Shown here piece by piece: positions 44,369-53,237 of a stretch of 64,000 nt of DNA. The stretch spans positions 36,864-100,863 of the forward strand of contig JAOABP010000005.1 in the NCBI GenBank assembly GCA_026418295.1, in the 5' to 3' direction. Numbering within the stretch: the first letter of the stretch is position 1; each line of letters starts with the position of its first letter. Under the pieces are notes generated by a model that made no database searches, was not told the DNA's origin, and saw only the letters and a program-made list of their open reading frames with translations. The stretch is from Caldifarciminota bacterium. GTDB lineage: Bacteria > Hydrothermota > Tepidihabitantia > Tepidihabitantales > Tepidihabitantaceae. Made by a program: the position numbers and the translations under genes.

Positions 44369-45154
44369 ATGTCGGGATTTTCGAAAGCAGGTCCCTTGGC
44401 AGAAGTCGCCGGCAGGCCCTTCTGGTTTAATGCGGAAAATTTTATTGCCGGACTGCGCCGAGTAAGTATCTTTGCAGGCGGATATGGCTCGGGCAAGAGT
44501 GAAATTGCCGTCAATTTTGCTCTGAGCCTGACAGAACTGGGCACGCCAGTAACGATTGCTGATCTGGATATCGTTAATCCCTATTTCCGGAGCCGGGAGG
44601 CAAGGCAGGCTCTTGAGCAACGGGGAGTCCGGGTGTTGATGCCACCAGTAACGATGATGGAGACCGATCTGCCCATGATTGGAGCCGAAATTCGCGGTGC
44701 GATGGTTTCGGGAGCGGGTTTTCTGATTCTGGACCTGGGCGGGGACCCGGTAGGTGCCCGGGTGATGGCAAGTCTGAGCCAGGGGGCAAACCACGATGAG
44801 TATAACAGTTTCTTTGTACTCAATTCCCGTCGTCCTTTTACCAGAACAGTGTCCCAGATTCAGAGTTTGCTGGGAGATATTGAGTCGACATCAGGGTTGA
44901 CCGTTACCCATCTGGTAGTAAATTCACATCTGATTGAGGAAACAACTGCAGCGATCATTCAGGAGGGGATAAAACTGGCAGAGGCGGTGAGTGCCATAAC
45001 TGCCAAGCCGATTGCATTTATAGCAATCGAACGCCGAGTTTTGGATGAGTTCGACCCGAACAGTATTGATTATCCAGTGCTGGTATTGGAACGGCAGCTT
45101 CTGAAGCCTTGGGAGCGTAATGATCGTTTAGGGCCGAGGTGTTTTAAAATTTAA
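44369..45154 (+). CDS. P-loop ATP/GTP-binding protein next to the oxidoreductase operon
   Basis: A 261-residue soluble nucleotide-binding protein with Walker A GGYGSGKS (about 37-44), Walker B-like LILDLGGD (about 117-124) and ADLDIVNPYFRSREAR, which resembles the switch region of MinD/CobQ/SIMIBI-type NTPases. I do not know its specific function. It ends nine bases before the ferredoxin subunit gene, so it is the first gene of that operon. It could be a maturation or iron-sulfur cluster delivery factor for the complex; that is inference from position. No Shine-Dalgarno precedes the ATG (TTCTCCTC), which fits a leaderless message. Confidence 0.75.
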   Translation: MSGFSKAGPLAEVAGRPFWFNAENFIAGLRRVSIFAGGYGSGKSEIAVNFALSLTELGTPVTIADLDIVNPYFRSREARQALEQRGVRVLMPPVTMMETDLPMIGAEIRGAMVSGAGFLILDLGGDPVGARVMASLSQGANHDEYNSFFVLNSRRPFTRTVSQIQSLLGDIESTSGLTVTHLVVNSHLIEETTAAIIQEGIKLAEAVSAITAKPIAFIAIERRVLDEFDPNSIDYPVLVLERQLLKPWERNDRLGPRCFKI

Positions 45155-45163
45155 GGAGTTAAT

Positions 45164-45412
45164 GTGGGGAGAAAGGCAAAAGTAACAATTGAGAAGAACC
45201 GCTGCAAAGGATGTGAACTGTGTGTGACTTACTGTCCGAAGCAGGTCCTGGCGATGTCCAGGGAGATTAACGATAAAGGCTATTTCTATGCGCAGGTCGT
45301 TAATCAGGATGCATGCATAGCCTGCCGGTTCTGTGGTATGATGTGTCCGGATACGGCAATTGAAATTGCCGTCGAGGAGCCGGAAAAATCGGAGGTGAAG
45401 GCAGATGGCTAA
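45164..45412 (+). CDS. korD: 2-oxoacid:ferredoxin oxidoreductase, delta (ferredoxin) subunit
   Basis: An 82-residue two-[4Fe-4S] ferredoxin that passes electrons from the oxidoreductase to free ferredoxin. The two cluster motifs are CKGCELCVTYCP and CIACRFCGMMCP. GTG 45164 is the likely start (AAGGAG upstream); an ATG two bases earlier is out of frame. It overlaps the alpha-subunit gene by eight bases. Confidence 0.93.
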   Translation: MGRKAKVTIEKNRCKGCELCVTYCPKQVLAMSREINDKGYFYAQVVNQDACIACRFCGMMCPDTAIEIAVEEPEKSEVKADG

Positions 45413-46469
45413 AATTCTGATGAAGGGCAATGAGGCGATTGCTGAATCAGCAGTCCGGGCAGGGGGACTTCTGTATTTCGGGTATCCGATTACACCTCAG
45501 TCGGAGATTGCAGAATATCTTGCTCACCGGATGCCTGAGGTGGGCGGGGTATTTCTGCAGATTGAAAGCGAAGTAGCGGTGGCGAACGTGCTCTATGGTG
45601 CTGCCGGTGCCGGCGCCCGCGTCTGGACTTCTTCTTCCAGTCCGGGTATCAGTCTGATGATGGAAGCTGTTTCCTATATTGCGGCAGCTGAACTGCCGTG
45701 TGTGATTGTAAATATTGTGCGCTGCGGTCCTGGCCTCGGTGGCATTCTGCCATCACAGGGTGATTATTTTCAGGCGGTCAAAGGAGGTGGACACGGTGAT
45801 TACCGGTGTCTGGTGCTGGCGCCCTGTTCGGTTCAGGAAGCCGTAGATTTGATGCCGCTAGCATTTGACCGGGCAGACCGGTATCGTAATCCGGTGATTG
45901 TTATCGGTGACGGAATGATCGGGCAGATGATGGAGCCTGTGGAGTTCACTGAGCAGCAGTTTCCTCCCTTGCCGCCGAAGGACTGGGCTACAACCGGTTG
46001 TCAGGGAAGAAAGCCAAATGTAATTAACTCACTTTATCTGGATCCAGTTGAGGAGGAGAAATTGAATTTCAAGCTGGCGGCGAAGTACGAACAGATGAAA
46101 AAAAATGAGGTGCGTTATGAGAAGTTCCGCACCGACCGGGAGCTTGAGTGTCTGCTGGTGGCATACGGCACTACGGCGCGAGTGTGTAAAACTGCGATTC
46201 AGCGGCTTGATGATGAGGGGATACCTACAGGACTGCTCAGACCGATTACACTCTTTCCTTTTCCTGAGGAGGCGATCTACGAACTCAGCCAGCGGGCACG
46301 GTTTTTGTTGAGCGTAGAGATGTCAACTGGTCAGATGGTGGAAGATGTCCGGCTGGCAGTTGGCAGGAGTAAGCCAGTCTATTTTTATGGACGCGCAGGA
46401 GGAATGGTTCCTAGTCCGGAGGAAGTGGTGGATGCGGTGAAGCGGTATCTTGCCGGAGGTGACAGATGA
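45405..46469 (+). CDS. korA: 2-oxoacid:ferredoxin oxidoreductase, alpha subunit (VorB/KorA type)
   Basis: The pyrimidine-binding subunit of a ferredoxin-dependent 2-oxoacid decarboxylating enzyme. The 354 residues start [20 protein letters not shown], with [53 protein letters not shown] and [19 protein letters not shown]. These most resemble the subunits named VorB (branched-chain 2-oxoacids), but Kor and Vor are hard to tell apart by sequence. It ends in an ATGA overlap with the beta subunit. Consistent with an anaerobe using ferredoxin as electron carrier. Confidence 0.93.
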   Translation: MAKILMKGNEAIAESAVRAGGLLYFGYPITPQSEIAEYLAHRMPEVGGVFLQIESEVAVANVLYGAAGAGARVWTSSSSPGISLMMEAVSYIAAAELPCVIVNIVRCGPGLGGILPSQGDYFQAVKGGGHGDYRCLVLAPCSVQEAVDLMPLAFDRADRYRNPVIVIGDGMIGQMMEPVEFTEQQFPPLPPKDWATTGCQGRKPNVINSLYLDPVEEEKLNFKLAAKYEQMKKNEVRYEKFRTDRELECLLVAYGTTARVCKTAIQRLDDEGIPTGLLRPITLFPFPEEAIYELSQRARFLLSVEMSTGQMVEDVRLAVGRSKPVYFYGRAGGMVPSPEEVVDAVKRYLAGGDR

Positions 46470-47227
46470 AAGTAATTTTCCGACGTCCGGAATCGCTAAG
46501 TGTTACTCCAACTCACTACTGTCCGGGATGCACGCATGGTATCATTCATCGGCTGATTGCCGAGGTGATTGATGAGCTGGGATTGCGGGAAAAAGCGGTG
46601 GGAATTGCTCCAGTTGGCTGTTCCGTGTTGGCATTTAATTATTTCAATTTTGATTTTCAGCAGGCAGCTCATGGTCGGGCACCGGCGGTGGCAACAGGAA
46701 TTAAAAGGGCACGACCGGACTTGATTGTCTTTACCTATCAGGGAGACGGAGACCTGGCGTCGATCGGGATGAGTGAAATTATTCATGCCGCGAACCGCGG
46801 TGAGAAGTTTACGGTAGTCTTTATCAATAATGCTATTTACGGCATGACTGGCGGGCAGATGGCGCCGACGACGATGCCGGGACAGGTAACAACAACATCT
46901 CCCCGTGGGAGAGATGTCAATGATGTTGGTTATCCAATCCGGATGTGTGAGCTGCTCAGCAGTCTGCGTACCCCGGCGTTCATTGAACGGGTGGCGGTAC
47001 ATAATCCCAAGCAGGTAATCAATGCCCGGCGTGCATTAAAACAGGCGTTCATCTATCAGCGGGATCGGGTGTGCTTTACATTCGTGGAGTTTCTGTCAAC
47101 CTGTCCGACGAACTGGGGAATGTCTCCCGTTCAGGCAACTCGATGGCTGGAGGAGAATATGATGCCCTATTATCCGGTAAAAAATTTTAAGACCCCGGAA
47201 TTTACGGAGGGACAAAATGCAGATTGA
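46466..47227 (+). CDS. korB: 2-oxoacid:ferredoxin oxidoreductase, beta (thiamine pyrophosphate) subunit
   Basis: A 253-residue TPP-binding subunit. It starts with the conserved [18 protein letters not shown]. The TPP/Mg motif is [19 protein letters not shown] followed by [16 protein letters not shown]. The second half has the STCPTNW motif near the C-terminus. Overlaps with both neighbours show tight coupling. Confidence 0.94.
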   Translation: MKVIFRRPESLSVTPTHYCPGCTHGIIHRLIAEVIDELGLREKAVGIAPVGCSVLAFNYFNFDFQQAAHGRAPAVATGIKRARPDLIVFTYQGDGDLASIGMSEIIHAANRGEKFTVVFINNAIYGMTGGQMAPTTMPGQVTTTSPRGRDVNDVGYPIRMCELLSSLRTPAFIERVAVHNPKQVINARRALKQAFIYQRDRVCFTFVEFLSTCPTNWGMSPVQATRWLEENMMPYYPVKNFKTPEFTEGQNAD

Positions 47228-47771
47228 GACCGTATTTGCCGGATTTGGTGGTCAGGGGGTTATGCTCGCCGGCAGAGTGTTGGCAGAGGTGGGCATGAAA
47301 CTGGGAAAGGAGGTGGTCTGGCTTCCTTCTTATGGTCCGGAGATGAGAGGCGGAACCGCCAATTGTGTAGTGATAATTGCCGATGAACCGATCGCTTCGC
47401 CGATTATTGCCCACCCACGCGATACGGTAGTAATGAATCGTCCTTCCCTGGAAAAGTTCTGCCCAGCGCAAAAACCCGGTGGGTATGCTATTGTTAATAG
47501 TTCACTGATTAACATTCGGCCCGATAGGGATGATATCAGAGTGGTAGAAGTGCCGGCCAATGAAGTTGCGATTGAGGCGGGCAGCGGAAAAGCGGCAAAT
47601 ATGGTGATGCTGGGAGCCTATGTCGGGGTAACGGGTATTGTGCCGGTTGAGGCGGTTATCGAGCAGATCAAAGAGGAGTTTCAAGCTAAAGCAAAGCTGA
47701 TTCCACTAAATATTACTTGCGTCGAGCGTGGTTACGATATCGGCAGAGCTGCTGCCGGATACTGCGTTTAG
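47217..47771 (+). CDS. korC: 2-oxoacid:ferredoxin oxidoreductase, gamma subunit
   Basis: A 184-residue subunit with [18 protein letters not shown] at the start and [19 protein letters not shown], the standard signature of gamma subunits of this family, which are probably regulatory or structural. It overlaps the beta gene by 11 bases and ends the operon. No clear terminator follows; the next 200 bases are AT-rich. Confidence 0.93.
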   Translation: MQIETVFAGFGGQGVMLAGRVLAEVGMKLGKEVVWLPSYGPEMRGGTANCVVIIADEPIASPIIAHPRDTVVMNRPSLEKFCPAQKPGGYAIVNSSLINIRPDRDDIRVVEVPANEVAIEAGSGKAANMVMLGAYVGVTGIVPVEAVIEQIKEEFQAKAKLIPLNITCVERGYDIGRAAAGYCV

Positions 47772-47967
47772 AGCGGTTAAATACCCCCCATTCTTATCTG
47801 GCATTGATCCTCCACGCCACAATTTAGAATCTACTAGTACCTACCAAGACGATTAAATTTAAGAGTAAATAAACATTCTCATATATATTATAGCAATATA
47901 ATTTAAGTAATTGTCAGTCAATAAATTATAATACCATGCCCATTATTAAATTTTTTTCAACTTTTTC

Positions 47968-47995
47968 TTGACAAGGGTGAAAGTGGGGATATAGT
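47968..47995 (+). promoter_or_regulatory. dcw cluster (mraZ) promoter
   Basis: TTGACA (47968-47973), a 16-base spacer, TATAGT (47990-47995). A T-rich tract directly upstream (47949-47966) could act as an UP element. The leader is about 57 bases. Confidence 0.8.
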
Positions 47996-48010
47996 AATTT
48001 ACAGATATAT

Positions 48011-48047
48011 GAAGTGGATAATTGTGTGGAAATGTGTGGATAACGGG
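48011..48047 (+). promoter_or_regulatory. Possible MraZ operator boxes
   Basis: Between promoter and mraZ lie GTGGA-type boxes: GAAGTGG at 48011, and a tandem of GTGTGGAAAT and GTGTGGATAA at 48024-48043 with a 10-base period, then CGGG. A further AAAGTGG lies between the -35 and -10. MraZ is known to bind short G-rich repeats with about 10-base spacing in its own promoter. The assignment here is inference. Confidence 0.5.
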
Positions 48048-48058
48048 AACGGTGTTGG

Positions 48059-48556
48059 ATGATGGGGTTGGGAAGGTTCATCGGTGAATTTGAGTACACA
48101 ATTGACGGCAAAGGCAGGCTCGCGGTCCCCGTGGAGTTCCGTAAGAAACTGGGTCCGGATGAGAACAAGTTAATATTTCTTCCCGGACGGTTTCAAACAA
48201 TAGAAGTCCACCCCTACACCGAATGGAACGACTACGAGGACCGCGTGCTTCGCCATCTTCCTGAGCATACTGAAGAAGCTCAGCGTTTTTTTATTCTGCT
48301 TTATTCTCAGGCAGGAGAAGCCACATTGGATGTTCAGGGGCGGGTACTTTTACCCAAGCATCTGCGGGAATGGGCGGGAATCAAAAATAACGTGGTGATT
48401 ACTGGAGCGGGGAAATTTTTTCTGATCTGGGAACCGGAACGTTATCGCAAGTTTGTCACGGAGTCCATGGCGAATTATCAGCGCGATCGGAATGAAGCAG
48501 GACGTCAGGCTTGGGAGATGATGCTGCGTTTTCGCGCCCATGAGCGTAACGACTGA
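48059..48556 (+). CDS. mraZ: Transcriptional regulator MraZ
   Basis: A 165-residue AbrB-like double-domain DNA-binding protein that controls the dcw cluster. The two repeats are FIGEFEYTIDGKGRLAVPVEFR and GEATLDVQGRVLLPKHLREWAGI; the D-x-K/Q-GR motif is typical of the family. Start: ATG 48059 or 48062 (tandem). The C-terminal 20 residues extend as a helix. It overlaps rsmH by 17 bases. Confidence 0.95.
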   Translation: MMGLGRFIGEFEYTIDGKGRLAVPVEFRKKLGPDENKLIFLPGRFQTIEVHPYTEWNDYEDRVLRHLPEHTEEAQRFFILLYSQAGEATLDVQGRVLLPKHLREWAGIKNNVVITGAGKFFLIWEPERYRKFVTESMANYQRDRNEAGRQAWEMMLRFRAHERND

Positions 48557-49544
48557 ACATGTGCCCGTGCTTGTTGAGAAAGTTGTCAGCCTGTTGAGAC
48601 CATGTCTGGGTGTGGGAACGGTTATCGATGCGACTGCCGGTGGAGGAGGTCATTTGTGGGCATTGGCGCAGGAGATGCAGAAGCTTATCCCTGTCGGAAA
48701 ACAACGGTGCCGGCTTATTGGCATTGACATTGATGCCACTGCACTCAGATTTGCACAGTCAAGATTAAGCGATTTCGGTTGCACGTTCATCCGGGAAATG
48801 GCTGGAGTCAGTTCTCCGGTTGGTTGTAATCAGTTGTCGATGATCTTGCTGATACAGGCAAATTATGTGAATATGGCTGAGGTGGTAGAACGATTGGGTA
48901 TCAGTCCGGTAAGCGGCGTGCTGATGGACTTAGGATTGTCCTCCTACCAGCTTCGGCCGGAGCGGGGATTTTCATTTGAGGCGGATGGTCCGCTGGATAT
49001 GCGTTTTGATCAGCAGAGTTCCAAGCCGACCGCAAGAGAGATTTTGCAGGAAGCCAGTATCAATGATCTGTATTCTTGGTTCAGGGTATATGCCGATGAA
49101 CCGATGGCGGGCAGAATCAGCCGCCAGATATATGCTGCACGGAAGGATATCAGGACAACCGGAGATTTGGTGAAAGTAGTGGAAAAGGTCATCCCCCCGC
49201 GGCGGTTGAAGAAAACCCTTGCCCGAATTTTTCAGGCACTGAGGATTGTGGTGAACAACGAGATTGAAAATCTCCGGCTCGGATTAAAGGCAGCGATTCG
49301 ACTACTGATGCCCGGCGGTCGACTGGTGGTAATCTGTTATCAGTCTGGAGAAGACCGGTGTTTCAAGGAGATGTATCGGGAACATCGGGGAGAACTGCTG
49401 TTGTTAACCAGAAAACCGCTTTACCCGGACGCAGATGAGGTTTTTGCTAATCCGAGGGCGAGAAGTGCCCGGCTGCGTGCCGTGGAGAAAACAGAGGTGG
49501 CTCAAGACAAAAGGAATAATAATTATGTATGGAGGAGGGAATGA
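48540..49544 (+). CDS. rsmH: 16S rRNA (cytosine-1402 N4)-methyltransferase
   Basis: A methyltransferase acting on C1402 of 16S rRNA. It starts EHVPVLVEKVV; the AdoMet motif is DATAGGGGHLW (about 30-40), where most have DCTLGGGGHS. LMDLGLSSYQL and RGFSFEADGPLDMRFD are conserved. Two oddities: about 20 extra residues (about 86-106, MAGVSSPVGCNQLSMILLIQ) after the second motif, and the normally invariant SxHSLEDR block reads CYQSGEDR. The total of 334 residues is slightly long. It is probably still active because the AdoMet pocket is intact, but that is inference. It ends in an ATGA overlap with ftsL. Confidence 0.9.
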   Translation: MSVTTEHVPVLVEKVVSLLRPCLGVGTVIDATAGGGGHLWALAQEMQKLIPVGKQRCRLIGIDIDATALRFAQSRLSDFGCTFIREMAGVSSPVGCNQLSMILLIQANYVNMAEVVERLGISPVSGVLMDLGLSSYQLRPERGFSFEADGPLDMRFDQQSSKPTAREILQEASINDLYSWFRVYADEPMAGRISRQIYAARKDIRTTGDLVKVVEKVIPPRRLKKTLARIFQALRIVVNNEIENLRLGLKAAIRLLMPGGRLVVICYQSGEDRCFKEMYREHRGELLLLTRKPLYPDADEVFANPRARSARLRAVEKTEVAQDKRNNNYVWRRE

Positions 49545-49903
49545 AAGCTAATGGCAGTTTTAAGGCAATGGCAATCATGATTGTGCTCTGTGGTGTTGCG
49601 TTGGCATATCTTTATCTTCATGCTACTAGTATTCGCATGACCCGGGAACTTTTAAGGTTGGAAATGGAATGGCGACTGGTAACCGAAGAGGTTGATACAC
49701 TGACAGTTACGCTCGAGCAGCTTACTAGTTTCTGCAGGCTTGAGTCGTTGTGCAGTATCAGCAGAGGCGAGGTTCATGTTTCTCCAGTGTTTACATCTGG
49801 GGCGACAGATGCTGTTCTTGCGATGCAGGAGGGAGAAGAGGAAAAGAGGCAGTCAGCTGTACCGGTTGCAGTTACTTATAACCAAGCTCTTATCAGGAGA
49901 TGA
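49541..49903 (+). CDS. ftsL: FtsL-like cell division protein
   Basis: A small bitopic membrane protein (120 residues) with one transmembrane helix (about 9-28, AMAIMIVLCGVALAYLYLHA) and a short leucine-zipper-like stretch (LLRLEMEWRLVTEEVDTLTVTLEQL). Size, topology and position between rsmH and ftsI match FtsL of divisome complexes. The sequence family is poorly conserved, so the call rests on context. ATG 49541 overlaps the rsmH stop and has GGAGGAGGG in front; an in-frame ATG at 49529 is less likely. Confidence 0.75.
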   Translation: MKANGSFKAMAIMIVLCGVALAYLYLHATSIRMTRELLRLEMEWRLVTEEVDTLTVTLEQLTSFCRLESLCSISRGEVHVSPVFTSGATDAVLAMQEGEEEKRQSAVPVAVTYNQALIRR

Positions 49904-51627
49904 GGCGAAGGAGCAAGAGAGAGAAAATAGTGTTTGCAGGATTTTCAGCAATTTGGTTATTTCTAATCGTTAAGGTTGCCGAGGTTCAGATTGGCAAGTG
50001 GCAATATTATGAGAATCTGGCAGATCGACTGCATCACAAAAAGATAATTCTTTTAGGGGAAAGAGGGCGGATTTTTGATCGCAAGGGACGAGCACTGGCG
50101 TTAAACCGTCTGTGCTGTTCGATTCAGATTCTGCCTCAGTATGTCCGGGATCGAGATACTTTGGCAGAAATTCTGGCGGGTTTCGGACTGGGGTCGGTAC
50201 AGGAAAACCGGCGGTTGCTTGAGCAGAAAAGACGCCTGTTCTGGTTTCGCCGGTCGGTGGATTATAATACTGGTGATTCTTTGAGGAAAGTTCTTACGAG
50301 AAGAAGATTTATCAATGCAGTACTGGTACAAGATGATTATGAACGGATTTATCCTTACGGCGAGATTTGTGCTGATATTATCGGATTTGTGGGAAAGGAA
50401 AGAGGGCTTGCCGGGATAGAGTGGGAGTTTGATTCCGTGCTGCGCGGGGAGCCAGGTTGGATTATGCTTCAGAAGGATGCACTAGGATGGGCAAAGCCTT
50501 ATCCCAGTTTGCCGATGAGGCCACCAAGCCCGGGGATGGACCTTTATCTGACTGTTGATGCAGACATTCAGATGATCTGTTTTCAGGCACTTAAAAATGG
50601 TGTGGAAGAAACTGGCGCAAAACGGGGTTCTGCTATCGTTCTGGATGCTAAGAATGGAGCAATTCTGGGGGCGGTTGATTATCCGGCATATGATCCGAAC
50701 AACTATGGCGATTATCCAAGCGAACGGTATAAACTGAATGCGGTTGCTGATCAGTTTGAACCCGGCTCAAGTTTCAAGATCGTCATCTGTGCTGCGGCAC
50801 TTGAAGATTCAGCACCCGAGCGATTTACCGAGCGTTTCTATGACGTTTCTGCGGGTTTTATTGAAATTGGAGGCAGGAAGATCAAGGATGTACATCCTAA
50901 TGGAGTACTTTCATTTGACAGTGTATTCATTCAATCTTCCAATCCAGCCTGCGCGATGATGTCATTTGAGGTCAATCCGGAAATATATTACTCTATAGCA
51001 AGGAAACTCGGGTTTGCCGAGAAGGTCGGAATTGGTTTCCCGGACGAGGGGGGAGGCCGGCTGGACCGGCCCAAACAGCTGAGAAATCGGCTGCGCTTCG
51101 CTACAATTTCGTTCGGCCAGGGTGTGACGGTAACACTACTGCAGATGGCAGCGGCTTATCTCTGTGTGGCAAATGACGGAACTTATTTGAAACCTTATTT
51201 ACTGCAAGCAGTGGCAAAACGGGGTATTGTCACCTCCGCTATGAAGGGGAATAACCGTACGAAAATTCAAGTTGCGGGAAAGACAGCGGTGCGGCAGGCG
51301 TTGAGTAAAAGAACCGCTCAGCGGATGAAGAATATTCTGGAACGGGTAGTGCTGAACGGTACCGGGAAGCTGGCCCGGATTGAGGGAATGAGTATTTGCG
51401 GTAAGACCGGGACTGCCCAGAAAGTTGATGCTAACGGTGAGTATTCCAGTACGAAATCACTAATGAGTTTTATCGGGTTTTTTCCAAAGAATGAACCGAA
51501 GTATGTGATCGCAGTGATGCTGGATGAACCCACAAAGTACCGATTTGCTGGCAGCACCGCCTGTCCGGTTTTCCGTGAGATTGCTGAACGACTGCTGAAA
51601 CTGGAGATGGCTGTAGCCAGCAGATGA
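49900..51627 (+). CDS. ftsI: Peptidoglycan D,D-transpeptidase FtsI (class B PBP)
   Basis: The septal transpeptidase that cross-links peptidoglycan at division. It has 575 residues: a short cytoplasmic tail, one transmembrane helix (about 8-27), the dimer domain (GRIFDRKGRALALN), and a C-terminal penicillin-binding domain with SSFK (S-x2-K) in FEPGSSFKIVIC, SSN in IQSSNPACAM and KTGT in SICGKTGTAQK. No PASTA domains are attached. It overlaps ftsL by four bases. Confidence 0.96.
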   Translation: MRRRSKREKIVFAGFSAIWLFLIVKVAEVQIGKWQYYENLADRLHHKKIILLGERGRIFDRKGRALALNRLCCSIQILPQYVRDRDTLAEILAGFGLGSVQENRRLLEQKRRLFWFRRSVDYNTGDSLRKVLTRRRFINAVLVQDDYERIYPYGEICADIIGFVGKERGLAGIEWEFDSVLRGEPGWIMLQKDALGWAKPYPSLPMRPPSPGMDLYLTVDADIQMICFQALKNGVEETGAKRGSAIVLDAKNGAILGAVDYPAYDPNNYGDYPSERYKLNAVADQFEPGSSFKIVICAAALEDSAPERFTERFYDVSAGFIEIGGRKIKDVHPNGVLSFDSVFIQSSNPACAMMSFEVNPEIYYSIARKLGFAEKVGIGFPDEGGGRLDRPKQLRNRLRFATISFGQGVTVTLLQMAAAYLCVANDGTYLKPYLLQAVAKRGIVTSAMKGNNRTKIQVAGKTAVRQALSKRTAQRMKNILERVVLNGTGKLARIEGMSICGKTGTAQKVDANGEYSSTKSLMSFIGFFPKNEPKYVIAVMLDEPTKYRFAGSTACPVFREIAERLLKLEMAVASR

Positions 51628-51651
51628 AAAGTTTATGGAGTTGTAGTTAAT

Positions 51652-53229
51652 ATGGTAGGGAGTGAACGGACTAAATCTCTGACTGATTTGATTACTGGCA
51701 TACCGTGCGATGTTGTAACCAGTGGTGTTGCAAGTAGAAGTATTGGTTTGGGAGAAATTAAAATCAGGGGGGTTGCTTACCATTCGGCTCAAGTTAAGCC
51801 AGGTTTTCTCTTTGTAGCGATTGAAGGGACGCGTGTATCAGGCAATGATTATATTGAAGAGGCGATTAACCGCGGTGCTGTGGCCGTGGCAACCAGTGAG
51901 CCCCGGAGAGTAAGAAAGAACTGGGTGACAGTCATTCAAACTCAGTTCCCACGCCGGTTTCTGGCCCAGGTTGCTAATCGTTTTTATGATTTCCCCGCAC
52001 GAAAGCTGCAATTGATTGGTGTTACCGGGACAAACGGTAAGACTACTACGTGTTATCTTACCCGTTCTGTCTGCCGTCAGCTGGGTAACGAGCCGGGTTT
52101 TATCGGGACGATAGAATACTGGGATGGGGCAGAAAGAAAAGTTGCTGGCAATACCACACCTGAAAGTCTGGATATGGTACAGATGCTTTCCTGCATGGTG
52201 GAAAATGGAGTACGGATATGTGTGTCCGAGGTTTCTTCCCACGCTCTGGAGATGGATCGGGTTTTTGACCTTGATTTCAAGGTTGCAGTTTTTACTAACC
52301 TTACTCAGGACCATCTTGATTTTCACCGGACGATGGAAAATTATCGTCGCGCCAAGATGAAGCTTTTTCAGTCTCTGACTCCCGGGTGTTTTGCAGTTGT
52401 CAATTTTGACGACCGGACAGGAATCGGAATTCCGCATTTGACGAGAGCCCGGGTAATCGGTTTTGGGACAAAGCCGGAACCCGATCTGGTCCTTAAGAAC
52501 GAACAAAATGTTATAGAGTATATCTGGGGTGAAGTAAGACACGTTTCCGGCGCAGGAGTAGCAGGAGTAGTACATGTCAATGATTTGCATAGAGGGAAAT
52601 TTCAGGCAATTCCGATTCGTTTAAGGTTACCAGGGAGACACAATATGCTGAATGCGCTTGCGGTATTCGGCATTGCCAGAGCATTGGGTTGGGAGTTAGA
52701 ACCGGTTGTTGTGGGAATTGAACGGCTTGATGCTGTACCAGGCAGGCTGGAACGCATTGAACATTCCGGTCACTTCCAGGTCTATGTTGACTATGCTCAT
52801 ACTCCTGATGCGCTGAGAAAGGTGCTGGAGACCGTTCGTGAGTGGACTTCCAACCGGGTAATCGTGGTTTTCGGTTGTGGGGGGGACCGGGATCGGGGAA
52901 AGCGACCTTTGATGGGTAAAGTGGCTACACAGATGGCAGATATTGTGATAATAACTTCGGATAACCCACGGAGCGAAGAACCGGCGAAGATAATTGAGGA
53001 GATTTTGACGGGAGTTGCGCCGGGTTTGCGTCAAGATTCTTCACGGTGCCGGATTGAGATTAACCGTAAAGAGGCAATACGTCAGGCATTAACGCTGGCA
53101 CAGGCCGGAGATACAGTTGTGATTGCCGGGAAGGGACATGAGGATTATCAGATTATCGGCAATGAACGGATTCATTTTGACGATCGGGAAGTAGCGCGGG
53201 AAATTCTGGGCTCGCTACAGAAAGAATAG
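51652..53229 (+). CDS. murE: UDP-N-acetylmuramoyl-tripeptide synthetase MurE (meso-DAP type)
   Basis: Adds the third amino acid to UDP-MurNAc-L-Ala-D-Glu. The 525-residue Mur ligase has the P-loop GVTGTNGKTTTCYL (about 123-136), EVSSHALEMDRV and LTQDHLDFHRTMENY. The amino-acid-selecting motif is DNPRSE, the form that binds meso-diaminopimelate rather than lysine, so the wall is predicted to be DAP-type. The murF gene that usually follows is missing. Confidence 0.96.
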   Translation: MVGSERTKSLTDLITGIPCDVVTSGVASRSIGLGEIKIRGVAYHSAQVKPGFLFVAIEGTRVSGNDYIEEAINRGAVAVATSEPRRVRKNWVTVIQTQFPRRFLAQVANRFYDFPARKLQLIGVTGTNGKTTTCYLTRSVCRQLGNEPGFIGTIEYWDGAERKVAGNTTPESLDMVQMLSCMVENGVRICVSEVSSHALEMDRVFDLDFKVAVFTNLTQDHLDFHRTMENYRRAKMKLFQSLTPGCFAVVNFDDRTGIGIPHLTRARVIGFGTKPEPDLVLKNEQNVIEYIWGEVRHVSGAGVAGVVHVNDLHRGKFQAIPIRLRLPGRHNMLNALAVFGIARALGWELEPVVVGIERLDAVPGRLERIEHSGHFQVYVDYAHTPDALRKVLETVREWTSNRVIVVFGCGGDRDRGKRPLMGKVATQMADIVIITSDNPRSEEPAKIIEEILTGVAPGLRQDSSRCRIEINRKEAIRQALTLAQAGDTVVIAGKGHEDYQIIGNERIHFDDREVAREILGSLQKE

Positions 53230-53237
53230 GAGGAAGG

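Noticed and set aside
47772..47967. Origin of replication or small RNA in the AT-rich gap before mraZ
   Set aside because: I see no clustered DnaA boxes (TTATCCACA type), no clear RNA fold and no promoter-terminator pair. It looks like spacer plus upstream promoter sequence.
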